Assembly: GCA_910583855.1 (NCBI GenBank)
Contig: CAJTYL010000006.1
Location: 55,612 to 119,611 of the forward strand
Direction of reading: 5' to 3'
DNA length: 64,000 bases
DNA from: an uncultured Christensenella sp.
GTDB taxonomy: Bacteria > Bacillota > Clostridia > Christensenellales > Borkfalkiaceae
Below, piece by piece: positions 6,994 through 15,173 of the stretch. Each line of letters opens with the position of its first letter. Within the stretch, counting starts at the first letter, position 1. The position numbers were made by a program, and so were the translations under genes. The notes under the pieces were generated by a model. That model was not told the origin of the DNA and did no database searches. It saw only the letters and a program-made list of their open reading frames with translations.

Positions 6994-7044
6994 CAATTAG
7001 CACTCAGTTTGGGGGTGTAATTTTTTTGTACGGAGTTTTTCCAA

Positions 7045-7212
7045 ATGGCTAAGAAAGCAGACGTGAGAACGAAGATAACCTTTGAGTGTACGGAGTGCAA
7101 ACACCGCAACTACGACAGTTATAAAAATAAACGTAACGACCCCGACAGGCTTACGATTTCCAAATATTGCCCTTTCTGCAAGAAGCATACTGAGCATAAA
7201 GAAAGCAAGTAA
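7045..7212 (+). CDS. rpmG: 50S ribosomal protein L33
   Basis: 55 residues, beginning MAKKADVRTKITFECTECKH. Two CXXC pairs (CTEC, CPFC) make this the zinc-binding C+ paralogue. GGAG lies upstream. It heads the rpmG-secE-nusG unit, the order usual in Firmicutes. Confidence 0.95.
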   Translation: MAKKADVRTKITFECTECKHRNYDSYKNKRNDPDRLTISKYCPFCKKHTEHKESK

Positions 7213-7217
7213 AAAGA

Positions 7218-7338
7218 TAAACTGCGCATATACTTCGCAATACGGCGTTGCGCTGCGGCAACTTTCGGTCGTTTACGCTAAGTAAACTCCCTCAAGTTTT
7301 CCTTGCGCGCCTTGTCTTGCTTGCATCTTCGCAGTTTA
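7218..7338 (+). repeat. Foldback repeat family 2, copy a
   Basis: Ends TAAACTGCG (7218-7226) and CGCAGTTTA (7330-7338) are perfectly complementary. Central palindrome GTTTACGCTAAGTAAAC at 7271-7287. Conserved GCGCCTTGTCTTGCTTGC before the 3' end. Lies between rpmG and secE. Confidence 0.8.
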
Positions 7339-7379
7339 TGCCCGCGCCAAACGGCGTTTACATTAAAGGGAGTTATTTT

Positions 7380-7616
7380 ATGGCTAACAACCAAAAAAAT
7401 CAAGAAGCTAAAAAACCTAATATATTCGTAAGAATGGGCAGGAGGCTGAAGGAAACCTTTTCGGAACTGAAAAGGGTTACCTGGCCTACGTTCCCTAAGG
7501 TAGTTAAGGCAACCTGCGTCGTACTCGTCGTCGTGGCGGTCTTTCTCGTCGTAGTTACGGGTATCAACTACGGTCTTAACGAACTTCTGAAATTAATCAC
7601 GGATATCGGAGCGTAA
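7380..7616 (+). CDS. secE: Preprotein translocase subunit SecE
   Basis: 78 residues. Cytoplasmic amphipathic helix followed by the diagnostic FSELKRVTWPTFPKVVKAT, then one membrane segment of about 20 hydrophobic residues. It clamps SecY in the SecYEG channel. Start at 7380 set by AAGGGAG; upstream in-frame codons lie within the repeat. Confidence 0.95.
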   Translation: MANNQKNQEAKKPNIFVRMGRRLKETFSELKRVTWPTFPKVVKATCVVLVVVAVFLVVVTGINYGLNELLKLITDIGA

Positions 7617-7620
7617 ACCT

Positions 7621-8166
7621 ATGGCAACGATGGTAGCAGATACGGTAAATCCTTGCTGGTACATTCTTCACACGTATTCGGGTTATGAATCCATGGTGAA
7701 GGACAGCTTGGAACGCCTGATTGAAAACAACAATTTGCAGAGTATGATTTTCGACGTCAAAATCCCTATGGAGCAGACTATCGAAGAGAAGAACGGCAAG
7801 CGCAAAGTCGTGGAGAGGAAGCTTTTGCCTTGCTATGTGTTCATTAAAATGATTTACTCGAACCAGCTTTGGTACTGGGTAACCAACACGAGAGGCGTAA
7901 CGGGCTTCGTCGGTCCCCAAGGCTATCCCATCCCTATGAAGGAAGCGGAAATCCGCAAGATGCATCTTGAAGACGTCGTCGTGGAAGAGGGCGTCTACGC
8001 GGTTGGCGACAAGGTGAACGTCGATTCGGGTCCTTTGGAGGGCTTCGAGGGCGTTATTACCGAAATAAACGTCGCGTCGCAAAAAGTGAGGGTCAATATT
8101 CAAATGTTCGGCAGAAGCACGGACGCCGAAGTGGAATTTTCCAATATCACCAAAATTCAGGATTAA
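7621..8166 (+). CDS. nusG: Transcription termination/antitermination factor NusG
   Basis: 181 residues. NGN domain (WYILHTYSGYE at about 13, then LLPCYVFIKM and NTRGVTGFVG) and C-terminal KOW domain (VGDKVNVDSGPLEGFEG). NusG binds RNA polymerase and links it to Rho or ribosomal S10. Only 4 nt after the secE stop. Confidence 0.96.
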   Translation: MATMVADTVNPCWYILHTYSGYESMVKDSLERLIENNNLQSMIFDVKIPMEQTIEEKNGKRKVVERKLLPCYVFIKMIYSNQLWYWVTNTRGVTGFVGPQGYPIPMKEAEIRKMHLEDVVVEEGVYAVGDKVNVDSGPLEGFEGVITEINVASQKVRVNIQMFGRSTDAEVEFSNITKIQD

Positions 8167-8203
8167 TGAGTTTTAAACCGTTTAATACGGCTTAGATATA
8201 AAC

Positions 8204-8254
8204 GTGGGAGAACGCGTTAAATTTTTTTAGCACTGGCGCGTTCGCAATCACCAC
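8204..8254 (+). promoter_or_regulatory. Probable L1-binding leader of rplK-rplA
   Basis: GTGGGAG (8204-8210) and TCACCAC (8248-8254) enclose a GAACGCG/CGCGTTC stem. The pair GTGGGAG...ACCAC is the pattern by which L1 recognises 23S helix 76-77 and its own mRNA. It ends six bases before the rplK GGAGG, so L1 binding would block translation. Confidence 0.65.
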
Positions 8255-8270
8255 ACGGAGGAATTTAAAA

Positions 8271-8696
8271 ATGGCAAAAAAGATTACTGCGGTAGTTAAA
8301 TTGCAGCTTCCCGCCGGTAAAGCAACCCCTGCGCCCCCCGTAGGTTCTACGCTGGGTCCTCACGGTATAAATATACCCGGGTTTACCAAGGAATTCAACG
8401 CAAAGACGGCTTCGCAAGCAGGACTTATTATCCCCTGCGTAGTAACCATCTATCAGGACAGAAGCTTCACTTTCGAGCTTAAAACGCCCCCTACGCCCGT
8501 TCTTATAAAGAAGGCGTTAGGGTTGGAGACGGCAAGCGCACGTCCCAACCGCGACAAGGTGGGCAAGCTTACCAAGGCTCAGGTTGAAGAAATTGCAAAG
8601 ACCAAGATGCCCGACTTGAACTGCACCGATTTGGACGCGGCAAAGTCGATGGTTAAAGGCACGGCGCGCTCTATGGGCGTTACGGTAGAAGAGTAA
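8271..8696 (+). CDS. rplK: 50S ribosomal protein L11
   Basis: 141 residues, full length. N-terminal KLQLPAGKATPAPPVGSTLG and C-terminal rRNA-binding region ending KSMVKGTARSMGVTVE. Forms the GTPase-associated centre with L10/L12. GGAGG upstream; 12 nt before rplA. Confidence 0.97.
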   Translation: MAKKITAVVKLQLPAGKATPAPPVGSTLGPHGINIPGFTKEFNAKTASQAGLIIPCVVTIYQDRSFTFELKTPPTPVLIKKALGLETASARPNRDKVGKLTKAQVEEIAKTKMPDLNCTDLDAAKSMVKGTARSMGVTVEE

Positions 8697-8708
8697 GGGG
8701 GTGCGATT

Positions 8709-9398
8709 ATGAAACTTGCTAAGAAATACGCAGAAAGCGTTAAATCGTACGACCGCTCCAAATCCTACGACTTGGGCGAAGCTACTAAAATAGTTCTCGA
8801 TACCGCAAAGGCAAAGTTTGACGAAACTATCGAGCTGCACGTTCGTTTGGGCGTCGACCCCCGTCAGGCAGACCAGCAGGTCCGCGGCGTTCTCGTCCTT
8901 CCCAACGGTACGGGTAAAACGAAGAAAGTCCTCGTTATCGCAAAGGGCGACAAGGCGGACGCGGCAACGGCTGCGGGCGCTGATTACGTCGGCGCGGAAG
9001 AAACCATCCAGCGCATTCAGTCGCAGAACTGGTTCGACTTCGACGTTATGATTACCACACCCGATATGATGGGTATGGTAGGACGTATCGGTCGTATCTT
9101 AGGACCCAAGGGCTTAATGCCCAACCCTAAATCGGGTACTGTTACTATGGACGTAGCTAAGGCAGTCAAGGAAGTTAAGGCAGGTAAAGTTGAATACCGT
9201 CTTGACAAAACCGCAATTATCCACTGTCCTATCGGCAAGAAGTCGTTCGGCGCGGAAAAGATAACCGAAAACTTCAACGCTCTTATGGAAGCAATAGTCA
9301 AAGCTAAACCCGCGGCGGCGAAAGGTCAGTACATCAAGTCCGTCACATTATCCGCCACGATGGGACCCGGCGTAAAAGTTACTTATAATAAGGGCTAA
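8709..9398 (+). CDS. rplA: 50S ribosomal protein L1
   Basis: 229 residues with GRIGRILGPKGLMPNPKSGT, the L1 signature. L1 forms the stalk near the E site and is the expected repressor of rplK-rplA through the leader at 8204-8254. GGGGGTG ribosome site overlaps the rplK stop region. Confidence 0.97.
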   Translation: MKLAKKYAESVKSYDRSKSYDLGEATKIVLDTAKAKFDETIELHVRLGVDPRQADQQVRGVLVLPNGTGKTKKVLVIAKGDKADAATAAGADYVGAEETIQRIQSQNWFDFDVMITTPDMMGMVGRIGRILGPKGLMPNPKSGTVTMDVAKAVKEVKAGKVEYRLDKTAIIHCPIGKKSFGAEKITENFNALMEAIVKAKPAAAKGQYIKSVTLSATMGPGVKVTYNKG

Positions 9399-9403
9399 AT
9401 TGC

Positions 9404-9433
9404 TTGACAAAGTAATTTGCTTTAATTTAAAAT
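9404..9433 (+). promoter_or_regulatory. rplJ-rplL promoter
   Basis: TTGACA (9404-9409) and TAAAAT (9428-9433), 18-bp spacer, a few bases after the rplA stop. Confidence 0.65.
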
Positions 9434-9451
9434 ATCAAACGTAAAGAAATT

Positions 9452-9510
9452 GTTGCCCAAGACGGCGGGTGCGTTCAACGCTTAATTTCCCGCTCAGGTT
9501 ACAAGCTGAT
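9452..9510 (+). promoter_or_regulatory. L10 ribosomal leader
   Basis: Contains the L10 leader core: CCAAGACGGCGGGTGCG, a small hairpin GTTCAACGCTTAAT, then TTCCCGCTCAGGTTACAAG, matching the pattern upstream of rplJ in Firmicutes. The L10(L12)4 complex binds it to repress the operon. Confidence 0.8.
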
Positions 9511-9532
9511 TTTAGATAAGTATATTATTTTA

Positions 9533-9572
9533 AAATTCCTTGTGCCGTCTTGTGCGCAAGGAATTATTTTTA
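9533..9572 (+). terminator. Attenuator in rplJ leader
   Basis: AATTCCTTG (9534-9542) pairs with CAAGGAATT (9557-9565), followed by ATTTTTA. The loop contains GCCGTCTTG (9544-9552), exactly complementary to CAAGACGGC (9458-9466) in the L10 leader. Confidence 0.75.
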
Positions 9573-9609
9573 TCAGCCGTACGGCTCAGTACGGAAGGGA
9601 GGTAAAAAA

Positions 9610-10146
9610 TTGTCGGAAGAGAGAAAATCAGCTAATTTTGAAGCTAAAAAAGTAGTTGTTCAAGAAATCGCGGATAAAATCAAGGCGTCCAAGTCGGTCG
9701 TTTTGGTTGACTACAACAAACTTACCGTTGCAGAAGTGTCCGCGCTTAGGAACAAGTGCAAAGAAGCGGGCTGCGAATACAAAGTTTATAAGAACACCCT
9801 CGTTAGAAAAGCTTTGAACGATTTGGGCTTCAAGGACTTTGACGCAGACCTTAACGGTCCTACGGCGGTTGCGTTCGGCACTGACGAAACCAACGCCGCA
9901 AAGCTTATGGTTGCGGCGGCAAAGGACTATGAAAACAAGATCACGGTAAAGAGCGCGTTCGTTGACAACGCTTATGTGGACAAGGCGGGTGTAAAAGCGC
10001 TTGCGTCTATGCCTTCGAGGGAAGAACTCGTTGAGAAGATGCTCGGCTCTATGCAGGCTCCCGTATCCAACTTCGTGGGCGTACTCAACAACCTCGTTGC
10101 GGGTATTGTGAGAGTGTTGCACGCCGTTGCCGAAAAGCAGGCGTAA
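9610..10146 (+). CDS. rplJ: 50S ribosomal protein L10
   Basis: 178 residues from a TTG start (9610), chosen because GGGAGG lies 7 nt upstream; longer in-frame starts run into the attenuator. SKSVVLVDYNKLTVAEVSAL is the rRNA-binding N-terminus; the C-terminal helix that anchors L7/L12 dimers follows residue 145. Regulated by its leader. Confidence 0.95.
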   Translation: MSEERKSANFEAKKVVVQEIADKIKASKSVVLVDYNKLTVAEVSALRNKCKEAGCEYKVYKNTLVRKALNDLGFKDFDADLNGPTAVAFGTDETNAAKLMVAAAKDYENKITVKSAFVDNAYVDKAGVKALASMPSREELVEKMLGSMQAPVSNFVGVLNNLVAGIVRVLHAVAEKQA

Positions 10147-10267
10147 AAACGCATATAAGCTGTGCGATACAGCGTTGAACTTGCGTTTTTCCAAAGTCGT
10201 TTACTTCAAGTAAACTCCTGTCGGAAAATCCGCGTTCGCCTTGTCTTGCTTGCTCCTCTGCATTTTT
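10145..10267 (+). repeat. Foldback repeat family 2, copy b
   Basis: Outer arms AAAAACGCA (10145) and TGCATTTTT (10259-10267) pair with one mismatch. Inner arms TTTTTCC/GGAAAA. Centre GTTTACTTCAAGTAAAC at 10199-10215. CGCCTTGTCTTGCTTGC is conserved. It lies between rplJ and rplL, where most bacteria have a short gap. Confidence 0.8.
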
Positions 10268-10382
10268 GACGTTCACCGTCATTCTTGACTAAGCAAAAAC
10301 TTAAATCGAAAGGGTTGGCGTATCCCTTAAAGCGCAAAATAAAATCATTAAATTATAAAAAATATTCAGGAGAATTAATAAA

Positions 10383-10760
10383 ATGGCAGACGTAAAGAAA
10401 TTTATCGATGAAATCAAAACTATGACTGTTTTGGAACTTAACGAACTCGTAAAGGCGCTTGAAGAAGAATTCGGCGTAAGCGCAGCAGCTCCCGTAGCAG
10501 TTGCAGCAGCTCCCGCAGCAGGCGCAGCTCCCGCAGCAGCAGCAGAAGAAAAAACCGAGTTCAACGTCGTTCTTAAGGACGCAGGCGCAAAGAAGATTGA
10601 CGTTATCAAGGTTGTACGCGCATTCACGGGTCTTGGACTCGTTGAAGCTAAAACCGCAGTTGAAAAGGGCGGCGTGCTCAAAGAGAACGTTGCTAAAGAG
10701 GACGCGGAGAAGATTCTTGCAGACCTCAAAGCAGCGGGCGCAACCGCAGTTTTGGAGTAA
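10383..10760 (+). CDS. rplL: 50S ribosomal protein L7/L12
   Basis: 125 residues. N-terminal dimerisation domain, Ala/Pro hinge (AAAPAAGAAPAAAAEEK, about residues 40-58), C-terminal factor-binding domain with KIDVIKVVRAFTGLGLVEAK. AGGAG upstream. Followed by a terminator rather than the usual rpoB. Confidence 0.97.
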   Translation: MADVKKFIDEIKTMTVLELNELVKALEEEFGVSAAAPVAVAAAPAAGAAPAAAAEEKTEFNVVLKDAGAKKIDVIKVVRAFTGLGLVEAKTAVEKGGVLKENVAKEDAEKILADLKAAGATAVLE

Positions 10761-10822
10761 GTGTTCCGCTTAACCGCGTATTTTAAACGGTTACAGGAAT
10801 ACCGACTTTAAGCAAATACAAC

Positions 10823-10862
10823 AAAACCTGTCAACGGTAAACTCCGTCGGCGGGTTTTTTAT
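10823..10862 (+). terminator. Terminator after rplL
   Basis: AAACCTG...CGGGTTT arms with an internal ACGG/CCGT stem and a run of six T. It closes the L10-L7/L12 unit before any rpoB. Confidence 0.7.
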
Positions 10863-10893
10863 TTAACTTTTATGTTAAAAAGCTTAAAAACGC

Positions 10894-10922
10894 TTGACGA
10901 CATTTTATTTTCAAAGTAAAAT
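10894..10922 (+). promoter_or_regulatory. Promoter of cyclophilin-like lipoprotein gene
   Basis: TTGACG (10894-10899), 17 bp, TAAAAT (10917-10922). Confidence 0.6.
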
Positions 10923-10950
10923 AATAAGGTATAATTATACGGATAATGCT

Positions 10951-11871
10951 ATGAAGTCAAAGATCTTTAAAAAAATTGCATTGTGTTTTGCGTCTGCGCT
11001 TATCGCTTGCTCGGTTGGCGCCATTGCGGGCTGCAAGCCGGAAACGGACCACCCCGAGGTGCGCATTACGTACGAATTCAACGGCAAAACTTATAACGTT
11101 GACTATAAACTTTATAGAAATATGTATCCGCACACCGTAAGGCATTTTATCGAACTAACCGAAGAAGGTTTCTACGATAATATGATAATTCACGATTATC
11201 AGTCAAGCGACTGGTTCACGGGCGCTTATTCTTACGATAAGGACGGCTACGCCGCAAAGGTGGAAAACAAGGAGCAGATGGCGGAATATTTTTATTCCCC
11301 CGCGCTGAACGGATACTCTAAAGAGGACGCGTATGCCCAGCTTGCCGCAGACAAGCTCTCCGTTTCGGTTTACGGCAACGTTGACGCCGACGGCAAGGTT
11401 ATAGAGGATACCAAGCTCCCCACCGTTATGGGCGAGTTCTACAATAACATTAATCAAGTAATCGAAAAGGGCGCGCTTACTGCGGACTACGGTTGCCTGA
11501 AAATGTATCATTACGCGCAGGAATCGAGCGAGGCTAACAGGAAGGTTTACGTAACACCGACGGACGATCAAATCATTTTAGCCGATTATAAGAACAACTG
11601 CGCTACTTCCGTTTTTGCGTTACAGACGGGCGTTAGCTCTTCCTATACGGAAAAGAATTACGCGGTTTTTGCTCAGCTCAAGGATACCGAAGCGTTTGAC
11701 GATCTCGTTGCGGCAGTTAAGGATTATATATCAGACAATCACTCCGGCACGGCAAGCGCTTTCTACACCGTCGTAGAAGAGGTTGGCGTGGACGGCAACG
11801 CAACCGAAGTTAATTTCAACGTTCCCAAACAGCCCATTACCGTGAACAGCGTAAAGGTTACAAAGTATTAA
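10951..11871 (+). CDS. Cyclophilin-type lipoprotein, likely extracytoplasmic
   Basis: 306 residues. Lipoprotein signal peptide (KIFKKIALCFASALIACS, lipobox AIAGC with Cys about 28). After it, DYKLYRNMYPHTVRHFIELT and EEGFYDNMIIH match the strand-helix start of cyclophilin-type prolyl isomerases (TVxNFxxLxxxGFYDxxxFH). The usual catalytic Arg after FH is not obvious and a long insertion follows, so activity may be reduced or lost. Later VFAQLKDTEAFDDLVAAV matches the cyclophilin VFGxV..G...V region. No strong ribosome site; the start is chosen from the signal peptide. Confidence 0.7.
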   Translation: MKSKIFKKIALCFASALIACSVGAIAGCKPETDHPEVRITYEFNGKTYNVDYKLYRNMYPHTVRHFIELTEEGFYDNMIIHDYQSSDWFTGAYSYDKDGYAAKVENKEQMAEYFYSPALNGYSKEDAYAQLAADKLSVSVYGNVDADGKVIEDTKLPTVMGEFYNNINQVIEKGALTADYGCLKMYHYAQESSEANRKVYVTPTDDQIILADYKNNCATSVFALQTGVSSSYTEKNYAVFAQLKDTEAFDDLVAAVKDYISDNHSGTASAFYTVVEEVGVDGNATEVNFNVPKQPITVNSVKVTKY

Positions 11872-11885
11872 TTTGATTTTTCCGT

Positions 11886-11922
11886 AGCGTCCGCCGTTTG
11901 AACGGCGGACGCGTTTTCTTTT
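11886..11922 (+). terminator. Terminator
   Basis: GCGTCCGCCGTT / AACGGCGGACGC hairpin followed by a T-rich run. Confidence 0.85.
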
Positions 11923-11950
11923 TGACAAACACTTGATTTTACCGTTAAAT
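11922..11950 (+). promoter_or_regulatory. Promoter of DUF2188 gene
   Basis: TTGACA (11922-11927), 17 bp, TTAAAT (11945-11950), starting inside the T run of the preceding terminator. Confidence 0.65.
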
Positions 11951-11987
11951 TAGTTTACAATATTTAAAAACGAATGAGGTATCAAAT

Positions 11988-12587
11988 ATGGACGAACTGT
12001 TTTTAGGAATTCCCGTGCTTTATTGGATAATCGGCGCCGTTGCACTGGTTGCTATTATTGCAATTATCGTTATTATCTGCTGCGCCGTAAACATCAAGAA
12101 GAAAAAAGCAAGAGCAGCCGAAGAAAGTATTAGCGCTCAACCCGCACCCGTAACTTACGAAGAGCCATCAAAGCCCGAACCCGTTGTAGAAACGGCGCCC
12201 GTACAAGAAGAGGAAGAAGTTGTTGAAGAAAAGCCCGTAAAGGCTGAACCCGCCAAACCTGCGGAAAAGAAGCCTGCGACGGCAAAATCCGCTACGGCTA
12301 AGTCTACCGCGACGAATACTACTGCGACCAAATCGTCTACGGCAAAACCCGCAGCTAAACCCTCCGCAAAGTCTGAACCCGCAAAGCCCGCGACCAAGAC
12401 CTACCATATTTCAAAGCGCAAGGACAACAATATGTGGCAAATCAAAGCGGCGGGCGGAGCAAAGGCGATAAAGCTTTTCAAGACCCAAAAGGAAGCTATC
12501 GACTATTGCAAGAGCTTGGCGGACAATCAGGACGCTAATATTATGATACATAAAGAGGACGGCTCGTTCAGAAAACTTACCTATTAA
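11988..12587 (+). CDS. Membrane-anchored DUF2188 protein
   Basis: 199 residues: N-terminal membrane segment (about 10-32, WIIGAVALVAIIAIIVIICC), then a cytoplasmic, low-complexity linker first rich in Glu/Pro and then in Ala/Lys/Thr (about 45-138), then a compact C-terminal domain from YHISKRKDNNMWQIKAAGG to the end that matches DUF2188. No function is established. The repetitive PAKPA/TAKSA linker resembles histone-tail-like basic sequence and could contact nucleic acid or the wall; inference only. GAGG precedes the ATG. Confidence 0.75.
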   Translation: MDELFLGIPVLYWIIGAVALVAIIAIIVIICCAVNIKKKKARAAEESISAQPAPVTYEEPSKPEPVVETAPVQEEEEVVEEKPVKAEPAKPAEKKPATAKSATAKSTATNTTATKSSTAKPAAKPSAKSEPAKPATKTYHISKRKDNNMWQIKAAGGAKAIKLFKTQKEAIDYCKSLADNQDANIMIHKEDGSFRKLTY

Positions 12588-12615
12588 AACGGAGAAGCCT
12601 TATATACTTTGGTTT

Positions 12616-12976
12616 ATGAAAAAATTGCTTCTTTACCTGTCGCTTGCATCGTTTTCGCCGTCGGTATTTTTTCTGACAGCATTACGGAACGTCCTCCGAC
12701 GCGCGCGTAATATATGATATTTATAGTACTATCAATTGTTGTAAGCACGGTTAAGAAACCGTTACTGAAATAAACACTGAACAATATTGGGATAATGTTA
12801 ATGTAAAGTTTTGGAAAGGCGGCGAGGTAACGTATGCGTTGAGTTTTTATTCGTATGGAATTTACGACGGGTATTTTATTTTTGAGAACGGCGAAATTCA
12901 TAAATATCACGGAGATTTCGTAAGCGGGATTTATGAAACATATATGGATAGATTAGTTGAGGAGAAAAAGAATTAA
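12616..12976 (+). pseudogene. Decayed small secreted-protein gene
   Basis: ATG at 12616 opens a frame with a hydrophobic start (MKKLLLYLSLASF) that ends after 33 codons; a shifted frame reads IASLPVACIVFAVGIFSDSI and also stops. The 3' half holds an intact frame without a start, including GGEVTYALSFYSYGIYDGYF and ending VEEKKN at 12976. Together these look like one exported protein broken by at least two indels. Confidence 0.55.
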
Positions 12977-13023
12977 TCCGCTTAATTATCAAGCGATTAC
13001 ATAAAAATAAAGAAGGTATTATT

Positions 13024-14055
13024 ATGACTAAAATCGATATTTTTTCGGGATTTTTGGGAGCGGGCAAAACCACGCTTATTAAAAAGCTCATTAAAGAGGC
13101 TTACGCGGGAGAAAAGCTCGTTTTAATCGAAAACGAGTTCGGTGAAATAGGCGTTGACGGCGGCTTTTTACAGGAAGCAGGCATTCAGATTAACGAACTG
13201 AATTCGGGCTGTATCTGCTGTTCGCTCGTTGGCGACTTCGCTAAGGCGCTTGAAAAAGTATACGGCGAATACCACCCCGACAGAATTTTGATAGAGCCGT
13301 CGGGCGTGGGCAAGCTTTCGGACGTTATCCGCGCAGTTGAAAGCGCGCACCTTGAAGATTGCAAAATCAACGCGCATGCGGCGGTCGTCGACGCGTCAAA
13401 ATGCAAAATGTATATGAAGAACTTCGGCGAGTTTTTCAACGACCAGATTGAAACTGCGTCCTGCATAATTTTCAGCCACGTCGACGTTGCGGGCGAAGAC
13501 AAGCTTGCAACCGCGTTGGAGCTTGTCAAGGCACATAACGACCATGCGACCATCGTAACTACGCACTGGGACGAGCTGAACGGCAAGGCAATTCTTGCGG
13601 CTATGGAGCATGTCGATACCCTTGCGGGCGAACTTCACGAAATGGAAAAACACGAACATCACCACGAGCACGATGAAGAGCACGAAGGCTGCTGCCACGG
13701 TCATCACCACGACCACGACCATGAGTGCGGTTGCGGGCATGATCACGGACATCACCACGAGCACGGGCATCACCATGCGGACGACGTATTTAAGAGTTGG
13801 GGCGTTGAAACGGGTAAAAAGTTCTCCAAGGAGGAGCTTACCTTAATGCTTTCCGCGCTTTCGGACGAAAAGCGCTTCGGTACCGTCTTACGCGCCAAGG
13901 GCATAGTGCCCTGCACATGCGGTAAGTGGTTGCACTTCGATTATATCCCCGGAGAGGTTGACGTGCGCGAGGGCGGCGCGGCGTACACGGGCAGACTGTG
14001 CGTTATAGGCGCAAAGATAAACGAAAAAGAATTAACCGACCTTTTCGGCGTTTAA
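13024..14055 (+). CDS. COG0523 (CobW/Zng1-type) metallochaperone GTPase
   Basis: 343 residues. Walker A GFLGAGKTT (about 9-17), ENEFGEIGVD, the metal-binding CXCC motif SGCICCSL (about 61-68), EPSG switch, a very His-rich linker (about 204-255: runs of HHHEHDEEHEG and CGCGHDHGHHHEHGHHH), and the C-terminal CobW_C domain with CTCGKWLHFDY. These GTPases deliver zinc or other metals to client proteins. The His run is an unusually large metal reservoir. Located 110 bp before a second CobW-like gene, suggesting a zinc-homeostasis pair. AAGG site upstream. Confidence 0.88.
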   Translation: MTKIDIFSGFLGAGKTTLIKKLIKEAYAGEKLVLIENEFGEIGVDGGFLQEAGIQINELNSGCICCSLVGDFAKALEKVYGEYHPDRILIEPSGVGKLSDVIRAVESAHLEDCKINAHAAVVDASKCKMYMKNFGEFFNDQIETASCIIFSHVDVAGEDKLATALELVKAHNDHATIVTTHWDELNGKAILAAMEHVDTLAGELHEMEKHEHHHEHDEEHEGCCHGHHHDHDHECGCGHDHGHHHEHGHHHADDVFKSWGVETGKKFSKEELTLMLSALSDEKRFGTVLRAKGIVPCTCGKWLHFDYIPGEVDVREGGAAYTGRLCVIGAKINEKELTDLFGV

Positions 14056-14078
14056 AACGCAAATAAACGAACACCATT

Positions 14079-14105
14079 GTCATTCTGAGTGAAACGAAGA
14101 ATCTC
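14079..14105 (+). repeat. GTCATTCTGAG short repeat (family 3)
   Basis: GTCATTCTGAGTGAAACGAA then GAATCTC, the clearest match to the widespread intergenic element. Confidence 0.65.
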
Positions 14106-14165
14106 ATTCTATAATCAGGCGCAAAGAGATAGCTAAGTATCCACGTTATTTAAAGGAAATAATTA

Positions 14166-15119
14166 ATGGAACAACAGGAAGTATCCGTATTTTTATTTCT
14201 CGGTTTTTTGGAATCGGGCAAAACCAAATTCATACAGGAAACGCTTGAAGACGAGCGTATGAACACGGGCGAAAGGACGCTTTTGCTTGTCTGCGAAGAG
14301 GGCGAGGAGGAGTATAATCCCGACCTTTTCAAGGTGCGCTACGTAACAAAGGTCACGCTTGAAGGCGCGGACGAGCTTACTATGGACAACCTTACTAAGC
14401 TCACGGAAAAGTATAAGGTTGAGCGGGTTGTCGTAGAGTACAACGGAACCTGGCTTTTATCTCAGTTTTTCGAGGCAATGCCCGAGAATTGGGTTATCGA
14501 CCAGATAATGACGTTCTTCGACGCGACTACGTTTTTGAATTTTAACCAGAATATGCGCCAACTCGTATTCGACAAGGTGCAGATGACGCAAATGGCGGTA
14601 TTCAACCGCTTTAAGGGCGAGTATTCCAAGGAGGACTTCCACAAGGTTATCCGCGGGATATCCCGCCGCCCCGATATAGTTTACGAGTATTTGGGCGGGA
14701 AAGTCGAATACGACGACGTAGAGGACCCTATGCCGTTCGACGTTAACGCGCCCGTAATCGAGGTGGAGGACAGGGATTTTGCCTGGTTTTACCGTGATCT
14801 TGCCGAAAAAGTCGACGAGTATATTGGCAAAACAGTGCGCTTTAAGGGAATGGCGGCAGTATCTAAAAAAGCGCCAAAGGGCTATATAGTCCTCGGCAGG
14901 CATATAATGACCTGTTGCGAGGCGGACATAGCCTACGACGGTTTCGCCGTAAAAACGAACGACCTCATAAAGGGAGTGGCAACGCGCGATTGGTTGACGG
15001 TGACCGCGAAAATAGCGTTTGAAAAGAACGCGGTTTACCGCGGCGAGGGACCCGTTCTCATTGCCGAAAAGATCGAAAGAAGCGACCCGCCCGAAGAGGT
15101 AGTGGTAACTTATTATTAA
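14166..15119 (+). CDS. CobW-like GTPase fused to a DUF1980-like domain
   Basis: 317 residues. An N-terminal P-loop (FLFLGFLESGKTKFIQ, about 9-24) and VVVEYNG resemble CobW G-domains, but the CXCC motif is absent. The C-terminal about 110 residues (IGKTVRFKGMAAV, RHIMTCCEADIAYDGFAV, WLTVTAKI) resemble the DUF1980 domain of YcgQ/TIGR03943 proteins, which partner YcgR-like permeases. No membrane segment is seen, so here the domain is joined to a GTPase instead of a membrane anchor. Adjacent to the His-rich COG0523 gene; likely a metal-trafficking role. Confidence 0.72.
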   Translation: MEQQEVSVFLFLGFLESGKTKFIQETLEDERMNTGERTLLLVCEEGEEEYNPDLFKVRYVTKVTLEGADELTMDNLTKLTEKYKVERVVVEYNGTWLLSQFFEAMPENWVIDQIMTFFDATTFLNFNQNMRQLVFDKVQMTQMAVFNRFKGEYSKEDFHKVIRGISRRPDIVYEYLGGKVEYDDVEDPMPFDVNAPVIEVEDRDFAWFYRDLAEKVDEYIGKTVRFKGMAAVSKKAPKGYIVLGRHIMTCCEADIAYDGFAVKTNDLIKGVATRDWLTVTAKIAFEKNAVYRGEGPVLIAEKIERSDPPEEVVVTYY

Positions 15120-15173
15120 TAAGCGTTCCTCTTAACCGTGTAATGCGGACGATTACAAATCTTAAATTACATC

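Noticed and set aside
6994..7017. TTAGCACTC after the rpmG promoter as a CIRCE (HrcA) operator
   Set aside because: Only one half-site is present; the inverted GAGTGCTAA nine bases on is missing.
7218..10267. Family 2 copies as ordinary intrinsic terminators
   Set aside because: The stems are far longer than terminators, no T run follows the 3' arm, and the genes downstream need read-through.
13396..13846. Frames on both strands opposite the His-rich part of the COG0523 gene
   Set aside because: They are shadows of the repetitive CAT/CAC codons; no starts or conserved motifs.
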